A stretch of DNA of 40,551 nt. Origin: Lachnospiraceae bacterium (GTDB lineage Bacteria; Bacillota; Clostridia; Lachnospirales; Lachnospiraceae). Under the pieces are notes generated by a model. That model searched no databases, had not been told where the DNA came from, and saw nothing but the letters and a program-made list of their open reading frames with translations. Made by a program: the position numbers and the translations under genes. The stretch is from NCBI GenBank assembly GCA_009911195.1, contig QXWV01000149.1, forward strand, positions 1 through 40,551. The letters run 5' to 3'. Below are positions 25,119 through 34,161 of the stretch, in pieces; the first letter of the stretch is position 1, and every line of letters begins with the position of its first letter.

Positions 25119-26600
25119 ATGGATGCGCTGCATACACATAGTTTATACAAAGATATCCAATCCCGCACGGGAGGGGAAATTTACATAGGAGTAGTGGGGC
25201 CGGTGAGAACCGGGAAATCCACTTTTATCAAACGTTTCATGGATTTGATGGTGCTTCCCTACATGGAGCAGGAGCATGAAAAAGTAAGGGCACAGGATGA
25301 ACTGCCCCAAAGCGCGGGCGGAAAAACAATTACCACCACAGAGCCCAAATTTATACCAAAAGAAGCGGCAAAAATCACATTGAACGAAGATATCGATGTG
25401 AATGTGCGTCTTATTGACTGCGTTGGCTATATGGTAGAGGGTGCCAGCGGGCATATGGAAGAGGATGCGGAACGCATGGTGAAAACGCCCTGGTCAGCGG
25501 AGGAAATCCCTTTTACACAGGCGGCGGAAATCGGCACAAGAAAAGTCATCAATGACCATTCCACAATCGGTATTGTCATTAGTTGTGATGGAAGCTTCGG
25601 GGAAATACCGAGGGAGAGTTATATTCCCGCGGAAGAGCGTACAATCCAAGAACTTAAGAAAATACATAAACCTTTTATTGTGCTTGTTAACTCGGAAAGG
25701 CCATTTTCAGAAGAAACGAAAAAACTGGCAGAAGATATTGGGAAAAAATATCAGGTTACAGCGATGGCGGTAAACTGTGAACAGTTGAAAAAGGACGATA
25801 TACATACGATTATGGAAAATATACTGTATGAATTCCCGCTAACTATGATTGAATTCTATATGCCTAAATGGGTGGAGATGCTCCCTAATACCCATAAGAT
25901 GAAAGCCGATATTATAGCCAGGATTAAAGAATTAATGGGGCAACTGAGATGCATCCGCGATGTGGCGGGGAGCGGTATTAGCCTGGAAAGCGACTATATC
26001 CGCAAGTGCAAGATGGACGGAATCGATATGGCTACAGGATGCGTTTCGGTTTCCTTGGATGTGGATGATACTTATTATTATGAAATGCTCAGCGACCTGG
26101 TAGGTGAATCTATTACTGGAGAATACCAGCTTCTGTCGGTATTAAGAGAAATGGCAAAAATGAAAAAGGAATATGTGAAAGTACTTCATGCGGTAGAAGC
26201 GGTCCGCTGCAAAGGATACGGAGTAGTGACTCCAGACAGGGATGAAATCACCTTGGATAAACCGGAAGTCATCCGCCATGGAAACAAATTCGGGGTGAAA
26301 ATCAAGGCGGAAAGCCCCAGCATCCATATGATTCGAGCTAACATAGAAACGGAGATATCGCCTATTGTAGGAACGGAGCAGCAGGCGGAAGACCTAATCC
26401 GTTATATTTCCGATGCGGGAACAAGCGAAGAAGGAATTTGGGAGACAAATATTTTTGGAAAGACTGTAGAACAGTTGGTGAATGACGGGATTACAGGCAA
26501 AATAGCCATGATTGGCGAAGAAAGCCAGGTGAAGCTGCAGGAGACCATGCAAAAGATTGTAAATGACAGCAATGGAGGAATGGTCTGTATCATTATCTGA
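25119..26600 (+). CDS. spoIVA: Spore coat morphogenetic ATPase SpoIVA
   Basis: A 493-residue protein, practically the length of Bacillus SpoIVA. It polymerises on the forespore surface using ATP and forms the basement layer of the coat. The segment RTGGEIYIGVVGPVRTGKST holds the Walker A (GPVRTGKST, 27-35), and the C-terminus GGMVCIII is characteristic. The frame is open upstream to 25002, but alignment with the family and the ribosome binding site place the start at 25119. Its presence shows that the organism sporulates or descends from sporulators. Confidence 0.97.
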   Translation: MDALHTHSLYKDIQSRTGGEIYIGVVGPVRTGKSTFIKRFMDLMVLPYMEQEHEKVRAQDELPQSAGGKTITTTEPKFIPKEAAKITLNEDIDVNVRLIDCVGYMVEGASGHMEEDAERMVKTPWSAEEIPFTQAAEIGTRKVINDHSTIGIVISCDGSFGEIPRESYIPAEERTIQELKKIHKPFIVLVNSERPFSEETKKLAEDIGKKYQVTAMAVNCEQLKKDDIHTIMENILYEFPLTMIEFYMPKWVEMLPNTHKMKADIIARIKELMGQLRCIRDVAGSGISLESDYIRKCKMDGIDMATGCVSVSLDVDDTYYYEMLSDLVGESITGEYQLLSVLREMAKMKKEYVKVLHAVEAVRCKGYGVVTPDRDEITLDKPEVIRHGNKFGVKIKAESPSIHMIRANIETEISPIVGTEQQAEDLIRYISDAGTSEEGIWETNIFGKTVEQLVNDGITGKIAMIGEESQVKLQETMQKIVNDSNGGMVCIII

Positions 26601-26607
26601 TTCTTGG

Positions 26608-26636
26608 TTGTGTTTTTTGGCATCTCATGGTATAAT
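26608..26636 (+). promoter_or_regulatory. Promoter of the purine nucleoside phosphorylase gene
   Basis: TTGTGT (26608-26613), a 17-bp spacer and TATAAT (26631-26636), with TGG just before the -10 giving an extended -10 TGGTATAAT. A perfect hairpin GTGCGC-gaaa-GCGCAC (26652-26667) lies in the resulting leader. Confidence 0.75.
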
Positions 26637-26743
26637 GTCGAATGAACCTATGTGCGCGAAAGCGCACGAAATCGGGGAATAAATGTCGAAACATAAGGAC
26701 ATTATATAATGTTGCCAACAAGCGGGATAGGATGGGTGCTGAT

Positions 26744-27568
26744 ATGAATGAAAATTATGAAAAACTAATGAAATGTTATGAAAGTTTAAGGGAAAAAGTG
26801 AAGTTTGAGCCGAAGGTGGCAATTGTGCTGGGGTCCGGGCTGGGGGATTTCGCAGATAATATACGGATTGAAGAGGAATTGCCTTATGGCGATATTGAAG
26901 GGTTTCCGGTTTCTACAGTGCCGGGTCATGCGGGGAAATTTATTTTCGGGTATCTGGGGGAAGTGCCGGTAGTATGCATGAAAGGCCGTGTCCATTATTA
27001 CGAAGGCTATCCTATTGGCGATGTGGTACTGCCAACCCGTTTGATGAAAATGATGGGGGCGGAGATTTTATTCCTCACCAATGCTTCCGGCGGAGTAAAT
27101 TATGACTTTGGAGCAGGGGATTTGATGATGATTACAGACCATATTTCCGCCTTTGTTCCCAATCCTTTGATTGGGGAAAATGTGGAAGAATGGGGAACCC
27201 GCTTCCCGGATATGAGCAAAGTATATGATACCGGGCTGCAGGATATTCTTAGAGAAACCGCAAAAGAAAATGGGATTCCCATGAAAGAAGGGATATACTT
27301 ACAGTTTACCGGACCTTCTTTTGAGTCGCCGGCCGAAATACGCATGGCCCGTACTTTAGGGGCAGATGCGGTAGGGATGAGCACCGTGGTGGAAGCTATT
27401 GTGGCAAACCATATGGGAATGAGGATATGTGGCATTTCTTGTGTTTGCAATCTGGCCGCAGGGATGACTGAGAACCCCCTGACCCACGAAGAAGTTCAGG
27501 AAGCAGCCAACAAGACTGCACCGCTGTTCACTAAGCTAGTGGCGGAATCCGTTAAAAAATTCATATAA
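26744..27568 (+). CDS. punA: Purine nucleoside phosphorylase (trimeric, PNP-II type)
   Basis: A 274-residue enzyme cleaving inosine and guanosine to base and ribose 1-phosphate. Conserved segments are VLGSGLGDFAD (phosphate site), GRVHYYEGY, LTNASGGVN and GMSTVVEAIVANHMGM. The ATG at 26744 has GGATGGG seven bases upstream; the ATG at 26732 overlaps that region. It heads a salvage cluster with an amidohydrolase and a purine permease, separated by a terminator from the amidohydrolase. Confidence 0.94.
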   Translation: MNENYEKLMKCYESLREKVKFEPKVAIVLGSGLGDFADNIRIEEELPYGDIEGFPVSTVPGHAGKFIFGYLGEVPVVCMKGRVHYYEGYPIGDVVLPTRLMKMMGAEILFLTNASGGVNYDFGAGDLMMITDHISAFVPNPLIGENVEEWGTRFPDMSKVYDTGLQDILRETAKENGIPMKEGIYLQFTGPSFESPAEIRMARTLGADAVGMSTVVEAIVANHMGMRICGISCVCNLAAGMTENPLTHEEVQEAANKTAPLFTKLVAESVKKFI

Positions 27569-27576
27569 ACATTACG

Positions 27577-27619
27577 GTATAGCGTTTTGAAATCCTTTTA
27601 TAAACTCAAAACGTTATAC
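27577..27619. repeat. Inverted repeat after the purine nucleoside phosphorylase gene
   Basis: GTATAGCGTTTTGA (27577-27590) pairs with TCAAAACGTTATAC (27606-27619) through 14 bp with one G-U. No T-run follows; it may stabilise the mRNA 3' end. Confidence 0.5.
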
Positions 27620-27623
27620 GCAT

Positions 27624-27670
27624 AAAGCAACTGCGCCTGCTTCCAAGACATAGTAGGCGCTGCTTTTCTT
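27624..27670 (+). terminator. Rho-independent terminator
   Basis: AAAGCA and GCGCCT (27624-27638) pair with AGGCGC and TGCTTT (27655-27666) with a 3-nt bulge, followed by a T-rich TTTTCTT. It separates the phosphorylase gene from the amidohydrolase gene. Confidence 0.75.
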
Positions 27671-27738
27671 GTAGCGATTACACTTTAGAAGTGGGTGCTG
27701 GAAGTGGACTTGCGGTACTGGAATAGAAAGGGGTACAA

Positions 27739-29055
27739 ATGAACATCCGTTTTTATCATGCGAGAATTTTGACTATGGAAGAGGACAAGCCCATATTTGA
27801 AGGGGAAGTATGGGTTCGGGATGAGAAAATTATTTATGTGGGCGATGGAAATGATATAGATGCATTTTTCCAGCGTGCAGAAGAACCAAGTATTGTATGG
27901 GATGAAGAGATTGACTGCGCCGGCAATTTGTTGATGCCAGGCTTTAAAAATGCCCATACCCATTCGGGGATGACTTTGCTGCGTTCCTATGCGGATGACC
28001 TTCCGTTGCATTCATGGCTGAACGAACAGGTTTTTCCCATTGAGGCGAAAATGACCGAGGAGGATGTTTATCATCTGACAAAACTGGCAATTCTGGAATA
28101 CCTGACCAGTGGAATTACTTCCATATTTGATATGTATCTTACGCCAAAAAGTATTGCCAGGGCATGTGAAGAAATGGGGATGCGGTGTGTGCAGGTTGGA
28201 GGCGTGAATAATTTCAGCCAGTCGATGGAATTATTAGAAAAACTGTATGAGGAACTGAATGGGAAACATCCCCTGATTTCTTTTTTGCCTGGTTTCCATG
28301 CGGAATATACTTGTTCAAAAGAATTGATGGAAGAGGTTGCGGCTTTCGCAAAGAGGAAGAAAGCGCCTGTTTATGTCCATATGTCCGAGACGGAATCAGA
28401 AGTGGCAGGCTGTGAGGAACGGTATGGAATGACGCCGGGGCTGTTCCTGGATTCCCTGGGGATGTTTGATTATGGCGGAGGGGTTTATCACGGCGTGTGG
28501 ATGACTCCGGAGGAGATAAAGCTTTTTAAGGAAAAAGGAATCAGCGTTATTACGAACCCAGCATCCAATATGAAGCTGGCCAGCGGGATTGCGCCGGTAT
28601 CGGATTTTTTGAAAGCGGGCCTGAATGTGGCTATAGGTACGGATGGGCCTGCCAGCAATAACTGTTTGGATATGTTCCGGGAAATGTTCCTTGTGACAGG
28701 GCTTGCCAAGCTAAGGGAGATGGATGCATCTGCAGTGGATGCCATGGAAGTGCTGAAAATGGCTACGGTGAACGGGGCGAAAGCCATGGGGCTTAAGGAC
28801 GCGGATGTACTGGCCAAGGATAAGCTGGCGGATATGATAATGATTGACTTGCATTTGCCAAATATGCAGCCATTGAATAATATCGCTAAAAATATTGTAT
28901 ATAGCGGCAGTAAACTGAATGTGAAAATGACAATGATTCATGGAAAAATCCTGTATTGGGATGGAGACTTCTTTGTACCGGATGAGCTGGAGGACACCTA
29001 CCAGAAAGCGAATGAAATTATAGGTAGGCTGAAAGATTTGGTTGATAAGCAATAA
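27739..29055 (+). CDS. mtaD: MTA/SAH deaminase-like amidohydrolase
   Basis: A 438-residue amidohydrolase of the MtaD/SsnA group, which deaminates 5'-methylthioadenosine, S-adenosylhomocysteine or related adenosine derivatives. Metal ligands lie in AHTHSGM (His73, His75), with HAEYTC, HMSETES and GTDGPASNN giving the rest of the active site. NPASNMKLASGIAP is typical of MtaD. GAAAGGGG precedes the ATG. Placement between a purine nucleoside phosphorylase and a purine permease supports a purine substrate, though the exact one is not proven. Confidence 0.87.
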   Translation: MNIRFYHARILTMEEDKPIFEGEVWVRDEKIIYVGDGNDIDAFFQRAEEPSIVWDEEIDCAGNLLMPGFKNAHTHSGMTLLRSYADDLPLHSWLNEQVFPIEAKMTEEDVYHLTKLAILEYLTSGITSIFDMYLTPKSIARACEEMGMRCVQVGGVNNFSQSMELLEKLYEELNGKHPLISFLPGFHAEYTCSKELMEEVAAFAKRKKAPVYVHMSETESEVAGCEERYGMTPGLFLDSLGMFDYGGGVYHGVWMTPEEIKLFKEKGISVITNPASNMKLASGIAPVSDFLKAGLNVAIGTDGPASNNCLDMFREMFLVTGLAKLREMDASAVDAMEVLKMATVNGAKAMGLKDADVLAKDKLADMIMIDLHLPNMQPLNNIAKNIVYSGSKLNVKMTMIHGKILYWDGDFFVPDELEDTYQKANEIIGRLKDLVDKQ

Positions 29056-29110
29056 CGCTTTTCAATAGAGTTCTACAACACTTTATTTATTAGGAGGTAT
29101 AAAGGGAGAT

Positions 29111-30481
29111 ATGTTGGAACAATTTTTTAAACTGAAAGAGAACAGGACGGATGTTAAGACCGAAGTCATGGCCGGCATTACTACTTTTATGACAATGGCT
29201 TATATTCTGGCAGTAAACCCCAATATCCTTTCCGCGGCGGGAATGGATGCAAATGCGGTGTTGATTGCCACAGCACTGGCTTCTTTTGTGGGTACTGTAT
29301 TGATGGCTCTGCTGGCAAACTATCCGTTTGCACTGGCGCCGGGCATGGGGCTGAATGCTTATTTTGCCTTTACGGTAGTGCTTGGTAAGGGATATTCCTG
29401 GCAGATTGCATTGCTGGCCGTTTTTGTGGAAGGTCTCATTTTTATCGTACTTTCTCTAACGAATGTGAGGGAAGCGATTTTCAACGCCATTCCTATGACG
29501 TTAAAATCTGCGGTAAGTGTGGGGATTGGCCTTTTTATCGCTTTTATCGGTTTGCAGAATGCAAAAATTATTGTGAATGAAGATTCTACACTGTTGACTT
29601 ATCAGAAGTTTGCTGGTGAAGAATTCTCCACAGTAGGCATTACTGCTTTGTTAGCTTTAATCGGTATTCTGATTATGGCAGTTCTTTTAATAAAGAACGT
29701 AAAGGGAGGTATTTTGTTCGGTATTATTATTACATGGGTGCTTGGCATGATTTGTGAGTTGGCAGGGCTTTATGTTCCAAATCCGGATGCGGGATGGTTT
29801 TCTACGATTCCCCATGCTATTGTAAGCTTTGATTTTTCTTCGATTGGCAATACTTTTGGACAGGTTTTCAAAGCGGATTTTGCATCGGTTAAGGTTTTGG
29901 ATTTCATTGTCATCATGTTTTCCTTCCTGTTCGTAGATTTGTTCGATACGTTAGGAACATTAATCGGTGTTTCCTCCAAAGCGAATATGCTGGACAAGGA
30001 TGGGAAGCTTCCCAGGATTAAAGGGGCACTTTTGGCAGATGCTGTTGCTACCAGCGTGGGCGCTGTATTCGGCACTTCCACTACAACTACATATGTGGAA
30101 AGTGCTTCCGGTGTAACGGAAGGGGGAAGAACCGGACTTACAGCAGTTGTCACAGGCTTGCTTTTCCTGCTCGCACTTATTTTTTCTCCGCTGTTTTTGA
30201 CCATTCCGTCCTTTGCGACGGCTCCGGCACTGGTAATTGTAGGCTTCTACATGATGGGCTCTGTAGTTAAAATTGATTTTAACGATATGACGGATGCCAT
30301 CCCTGCATTTCTCTGTATTATTGCTATGCCTTTGGCATACAGTATCTCGGAAGGCATTGCTATTGGCGTAATTTCCTGGACAATCATCAGCCTGATATCC
30401 GGTAAGGCAAGGGAGAAAAAAGTCAGCGTATTGATGTATATTCTTACGGTATTGTTTATTTTGAAGTATATCTTTTTATGA
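29111..30481 (+). CDS. pbuG: NCS2-family purine permease (AzgA/PbuG-like)
   Basis: A 456-residue integral membrane transporter, probably a proton symporter for hypoxanthine, guanine or adenine. Conserved segments are GITTFMTMAYILAVNP near the start, PGMGLNAYFAF, LFDTLGTLIGVSSKA and GTSTTTTYVESASGV. About a dozen hydrophobic helices are evident. AGGAGG lies at 29091-29096, with AAAGGGAG closer to the ATG. No purine riboswitch was seen upstream. It is probably cotranscribed with the amidohydrolase 55 bp upstream. Confidence 0.93.
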   Translation: MLEQFFKLKENRTDVKTEVMAGITTFMTMAYILAVNPNILSAAGMDANAVLIATALASFVGTVLMALLANYPFALAPGMGLNAYFAFTVVLGKGYSWQIALLAVFVEGLIFIVLSLTNVREAIFNAIPMTLKSAVSVGIGLFIAFIGLQNAKIIVNEDSTLLTYQKFAGEEFSTVGITALLALIGILIMAVLLIKNVKGGILFGIIITWVLGMICELAGLYVPNPDAGWFSTIPHAIVSFDFSSIGNTFGQVFKADFASVKVLDFIVIMFSFLFVDLFDTLGTLIGVSSKANMLDKDGKLPRIKGALLADAVATSVGAVFGTSTTTTYVESASGVTEGGRTGLTAVVTGLLFLLALIFSPLFLTIPSFATAPALVIVGFYMMGSVVKIDFNDMTDAIPAFLCIIAMPLAYSISEGIAIGVISWTIISLISGKAREKKVSVLMYILTVLFILKYIFL

Positions 30482-30497
30482 TATAGGAAAGAAGGGG

Positions 30498-30526
30498 AGC
30501 ACTCATCAAAATGGGTGCTTCCTGTT
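30498..30526 (+). terminator. Hairpin after the purine permease
   Basis: AGCACTCAT (30498-30506) pairs with ATGGGTGCT (30511-30519) with one wobble; a weak T-rich stretch follows. Confidence 0.55.
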
Positions 30527-30577
30527 TGTAAGAATACTTGGGATGAATGGTGAAACAAAGAAAGGCATATGGCGCAT

Positions 30578-31303
30578 ATGAAAATTACCTATATTTATCA
30601 CAGCGGTTTTTCCGTAGAATTGGATGAATGTGTGCTGTTATTTGATTATTATAAAGGAGAGCTGCCCCAGTGGGAGAAGGGGAAAACCATTTATGTATTT
30701 GCTTCCCATAAGCATCATGACCATTTCCAATTACAAATCTTCGATTTGGCTAGGGAATATCCGAAGGTTCATTTTTTTCTTGGAAATGATATTAAGCTAA
30801 ATGAGAAGTATCTGGAAAGGAATCATATACTGCCTTCGGTGAAAGGGCAGATTACTAACATTGGAAAAAAACAAAAAGTACTTTTTGATAACATAGAGAT
30901 AGCTTCGTTAAAATCCACCGATGAAGGGGTGGCTTTTGTAGTTTGGGCAGAAGGGCATAGTATTTATCATGCCGGTGATTTAAACTGGTGGCATTGGGAA
31001 GGGGAGCCATTCCCCTTTAATGAAAATATGGAGAGGGATTATAAAAAGGAAATTGACCGCATCAATGGCATAAAGTTCGATGTGGCATTTGTTCCGTTAG
31101 ACCCCAGGCTGGGGAAAGCTTATGGCTGGGGGATGGACTATTTTCTGGAAAATACGAGGGCAGATAAGGTTTTTCCCATGCATATGTGGGAAAAATATGA
31201 ATGGATTGGGGCATACAAGAAAACTTTGATAGGGCATCGGCATGAAAAACAGATTGTGGATATTGGCTGGCCGGGACAGGAGTTTGAGGAATGGAATATA
31301 TAG
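30578..31303 (+). CDS. MBL-fold metal-dependent hydrolase
   Basis: A 241-residue metallo-beta-lactamase-fold protein. The metal-binding HxHxDH motif is HKHHDH (44-49), with later ligands in HAGDLNWWHWEGE. It resembles UlaG/YtnP-type hydrolases, but the substrate cannot be read from sequence. The ATG at 30578 gives the usual MKITYIYHSG start; the ATG at 30569 is close to AAAGAAAGG and is a possible alternative. Its 3' end overlaps the next gene by 13 bases, implying coupling. Confidence 0.88.
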   Translation: MKITYIYHSGFSVELDECVLLFDYYKGELPQWEKGKTIYVFASHKHHDHFQLQIFDLAREYPKVHFFLGNDIKLNEKYLERNHILPSVKGQITNIGKKQKVLFDNIEIASLKSTDEGVAFVVWAEGHSIYHAGDLNWWHWEGEPFPFNENMERDYKKEIDRINGIKFDVAFVPLDPRLGKAYGWGMDYFLENTRADKVFPMHMWEKYEWIGAYKKTLIGHRHEKQIVDIGWPGQEFEEWNI

Positions 31304-32969
31304 TATTTGCATGGGCAATTTTTGGAGTTATTGCATTGATTATGCTAAAAGGGTTTTTAGATGAAAGGAAAAAGAAAAAGAATTTCATCTTATGGCTGAG
31401 GAATCATTATGGGGAACTGCCGGAGCGGGAGGAATACAAAGAAGAAGAAATGAGGAAAATAGCCCGCTATTATAAAGCCCACGAAGCGGATGGGTTTCAT
31501 ATTGACGATATTACATGGAATGACCTCAATATGGATGAAATATTCAAACGGATGAATTATACGTATTCGGCGGCCGGAGAAGAGTATCTGTATTACCTTT
31601 TGCGCACCCCCATGCAGGAGGAATCCAATGCGGAAAGGCTGGAAGAACATGTGAATTATTTTATGCAGCATAAGGAAGAACGGGTGGAATATCAAACGGT
31701 TTTTGCCGGGATTGGGAAAACGGGGAAGTATTCCATCTATGACTATCTGGATTATCTGGATTTGCTTGGGGAAAAAAGCAACAGGAAGCATTATTTGGGG
31801 AATTTTGCTATCCTGTTATCCATAGGGGCTATGTATTTTTCTGTCCAATATGGCATTTTACTTCTGGTTGCTGTAGTGACCCATAATATAGTCAGCTATT
31901 TTAAGGATAAAAATGAAATCGACCCTTATATCACCAGCTTCGGATATATTTTAAGGCTGATAAAAAATGTGGAAAATATGGGGAAACTTCCTAAAAATGT
32001 TTTTGGGGAGGAAAGGGAGGAACTGGAAAAATGCCAAAAGAGCCTGGGGCAGTTCAAAGCGGGGGCGTCCATCGTTATGTCCCCGGCCAGGATGAGTGCA
32101 TCCGGCAATCCGCTGGAAATCGTGTTGGATTATGTGCGGATGGTTTTCCATCTGGACTTGATTAAATTTAACCAAATGCTGTCGGAGGTACGGAAAAATA
32201 AAGACGCCATTGACAGGATGCTTACTATTATTGGCTATATGGAAACGGTAATTGCGATTGGGGCTTTCAGGATATCAACAGAAAGCTATTGTATCCCCAG
32301 ATTTGACAGAAGCCGGGGGATGAAGGCGGAGAACATCTATCATCCTCTGCTGGAGAAGCCAGTGAAAAACAGCCTTTTGACGGAAAGGGGAGTGCTGATT
32401 ACCGGCTCCAATGCTTCCGGGAAATCCACATTCTTAAAAACAGTTGCGGTCAATGCAATTCTGGCCCAGACTATCCATACCTGTATGGCGGACAGCTATA
32501 GCGCTGGCTTGTACCGGATTATGTCTTCCATGGCACTGCGGGATGATTTGTCAGGCGGCGACAGCTACTATATTGTGGAAATTAAATCATTAAAACGAAT
32601 TTTGAATCAAATGGAGGAAGAGGGGAATACGGTGCTTTGCTTTGTGGACGAGGTATTGCGCGGAACGAACACGGTAGAACGGATAGCCGCTTCCACTCAG
32701 ATACTGAAAAGCCTTTCCAAAGCTTCGGTGCTTTGCTTCGCGGCAACCCACGATATTGACTGACGCACCTGCTTGAAAAGTATTATAATAATTACCATTT
32801 TGAAGAGGAAATAGTGGATAAGGATGTGGTTTTCCACTATCAACTGTTAAAAGGAAGGGCAGTAACCAGGAATGCCATCAAACTGCTTGGCGTGATGGGA
32901 TATGATGAGGGGATTATACAGGAAGCGGAGGAACTGGCGGAAAGCTTTCTGGAGAAGGGGAGCTGGTAG
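31291..32969 (+). pseudogene. Membrane-anchored MutS-like ATPase, frameshifted near the C-terminus
   Basis: The open frame from 31291 gives 490 residues: an N-terminal membrane helix (3-21), two more helices in the middle, and a MutS domain V ATPase with Walker A GSNASGKST (372-380), LSGGDSYYIVEI, Walker B LCFVDEVLRGTN and ATHDI. It then stops at TGA (32761-32763) just after ATHDID. Reading from 32760 in the -1 frame continues THLLEKYYNNY and GYDEGIIQEAEELAESFL to a TAG at 32967-32969. Family members continue in just this way, so one base appears to be missing near 32758-32760. It may be a real mutation or a sequencing error. The start overlaps the MBL gene. Confidence 0.85.
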
Positions 32970-32997
32970 GTTATTAGTGCATCCGTGCACGATTTGC

Positions 32998-33027
32998 TTG
33001 ACGAAGGAATAGGGGAAGTGGTATGAT
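32998..33027 (+). promoter_or_regulatory. Promoter before the 59-residue membrane protein
   Basis: TTGACG (32998-33003), an 18-bp spacer and TATGAT (33022-33027). A hairpin GTGCA..TGCAC lies just upstream, in the mutS-like tail region. Confidence 0.65.
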
Positions 33028-33083
33028 GATAGAAGCAAAAATCATTAAAAAATGGTTTTTCATGGATAGGAGGGGCAATAAGA

Positions 33084-33263
33084 ATGACGAATGCGGTTTT
33101 ATTTTTAAATTCCTTTTTTTCTTATTTATTAGTATTTGCAATTATTGTGGCGTTAGTGATTGTAGCCTGTACCCTTGGGGTGAAATGGAAAAAGAGCTCG
33201 GATGCTAAGAAAGGGATTTCCGGACAGCCGAATATGCCAAATACAATAGATGTAGAGCAATAA
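33084..33263 (+). CDS. Small single-pass membrane protein (59 residues)
   Basis: An independent small gene with its own promoter, a strong AGGAGGGG (33068-33075) eight bases before the ATG, and a terminator after it. Residues 1-33 are hydrophobic (SYLLVFAIIVALVIVACTLG) and form one transmembrane helix. A short basic stretch VKWKKSSDAKKG and a polar tail ending NTIDVEQ follow. Similar one-helix proteins occur widely in Lachnospiraceae and are sometimes mislabelled vanadium nitrogenase. I know of no function. Confidence 0.8.
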   Translation: MTNAVLFLNSFFSYLLVFAIIVALVIVACTLGVKWKKSSDAKKGISGQPNMPNTIDVEQ

Positions 33264-33324
33264 CCGGTGTTAGAGTTAGCGGAAGGGAACGGATGAAAAA
33301 AGGTAGATTGTGGCACTGATTTGT

Positions 33325-33366
33325 TGCAAATAGGCAGGGTGTTCATTTTATGGACACCTTTTTGCA
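33325..33366 (+). terminator. Terminator after the small membrane protein gene
   Basis: GGTGTTC (33338-33344) pairs with GGACACC (33352-33358), followed by TTTTT. Flanking TGCAAA/TTTGCA can extend the stem. Confidence 0.8.
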
Positions 33367-33454
33367 TTGGAAAGGAGATTGCTGTATTTGCTTTTTTGAT
33401 GGAACACTTGGGTATTATGAGCTGAAGATTGAAAATTAAGGAGAAACTGGAAAA

Positions 33455-34153
33455 TTGAGGAGATTTGATACTATACTATGGGATGTGGACCAAACGCTTT
33501 TGGATTTTAAGAAATCGGAGGATTACGCGGTCCGTTTCTGCTTTAGAAAGTTTGGCAAAGAAGCGGCGGATGAAACCGTGGCTTTATATTCTGCTATTAA
33601 TGAAAGCTTTTGGAAACGGATAGAAAAAGGGGAAATTAGAAAGAAGGAAGCGTTGGTTGGCCGTTTCCGCCAGTTGCTTGAGAAAATCGGGGAAGAGGAT
33701 ATAGATGCGGAAATGTTTCAAAAGGAATACGCACAGGCTCTCGGAAGCGTTTACTATTACCAGGATAATTCCTATGAATTGGTGAAACGCTTGAAGGAAG
33801 AAGGGGAATACCGGCAGTATCTTGTCACCAATGGAGTTTCCCTTACCCAGAGGAACAAACTTCATCTGTCCGGCTTTGATAAGCTGGTAGAGGGTATTTT
33901 TATTTCGGAAGAAATCGGTATGCCTAAGCCTTATAAAGAATATTTTGAAAAAAGCTTTTCCATGATTCCTGGATTTTGTAAAGAAAGGGCCATAATTGTA
34001 GGGGATTCCTTAAGTAGCGATATGAAAGGCGGCAATAATGCCGGGATAGCCACATGCTGGTATAACCCGTCAGGGCTTACAAATACTTCAGGCGTTAAAG
34101 TAGATTATGAAATTAAGAATTTAAATGAAATATGGGAGATAGTACAGAAATGA
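33455..34153 (+). CDS. HAD-superfamily phosphatase, YjjG-like
   Basis: A 232-residue HAD hydrolase. Motif I is DVDQT (10-14), with nucleophile Asp10 and acid Asp12. Motif II is VTNG, motif III the KP of GMPKPYKEYF, and motif IV GDSLSSDMKGG. A helical cap lies between motifs I and II. The architecture fits the YjjG/YfnB 5'-nucleotidase group, though HAD substrates are hard to predict. The start is a TTG with AAGGAG 11 bases upstream. The next gene begins eight bases after its stop. Confidence 0.85.
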   Translation: MRRFDTILWDVDQTLLDFKKSEDYAVRFCFRKFGKEAADETVALYSAINESFWKRIEKGEIRKKEALVGRFRQLLEKIGEEDIDAEMFQKEYAQALGSVYYYQDNSYELVKRLKEEGEYRQYLVTNGVSLTQRNKLHLSGFDKLVEGIFISEEIGMPKPYKEYFEKSFSMIPGFCKERAIIVGDSLSSDMKGGNNAGIATCWYNPSGLTNTSGVKVDYEIKNLNEIWEIVQK

Positions 34154-34161
34154 GGTTAGAG

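Noticed and set aside
29056-29110. Purine riboswitch before the purine permease
   Set aside because: The gap is only 55 bp and lacks the conserved core of purine riboswitches; the same holds for the region before the amidohydrolase and before the phosphorylase.
32740-32765. Programmed -1 frameshift in the MutS-like gene
   Set aside because: No slippery heptamer of the X XXY YYZ type and no strong downstream stem is present; a one-base deletion or sequencing error is simpler.
33023-33208. 61-residue frame starting at 33023
   Set aside because: It overlaps the better supported 59-residue gene in another frame, its ATG overlaps the promoter -10, and the product is not membrane-like in a sensible way.
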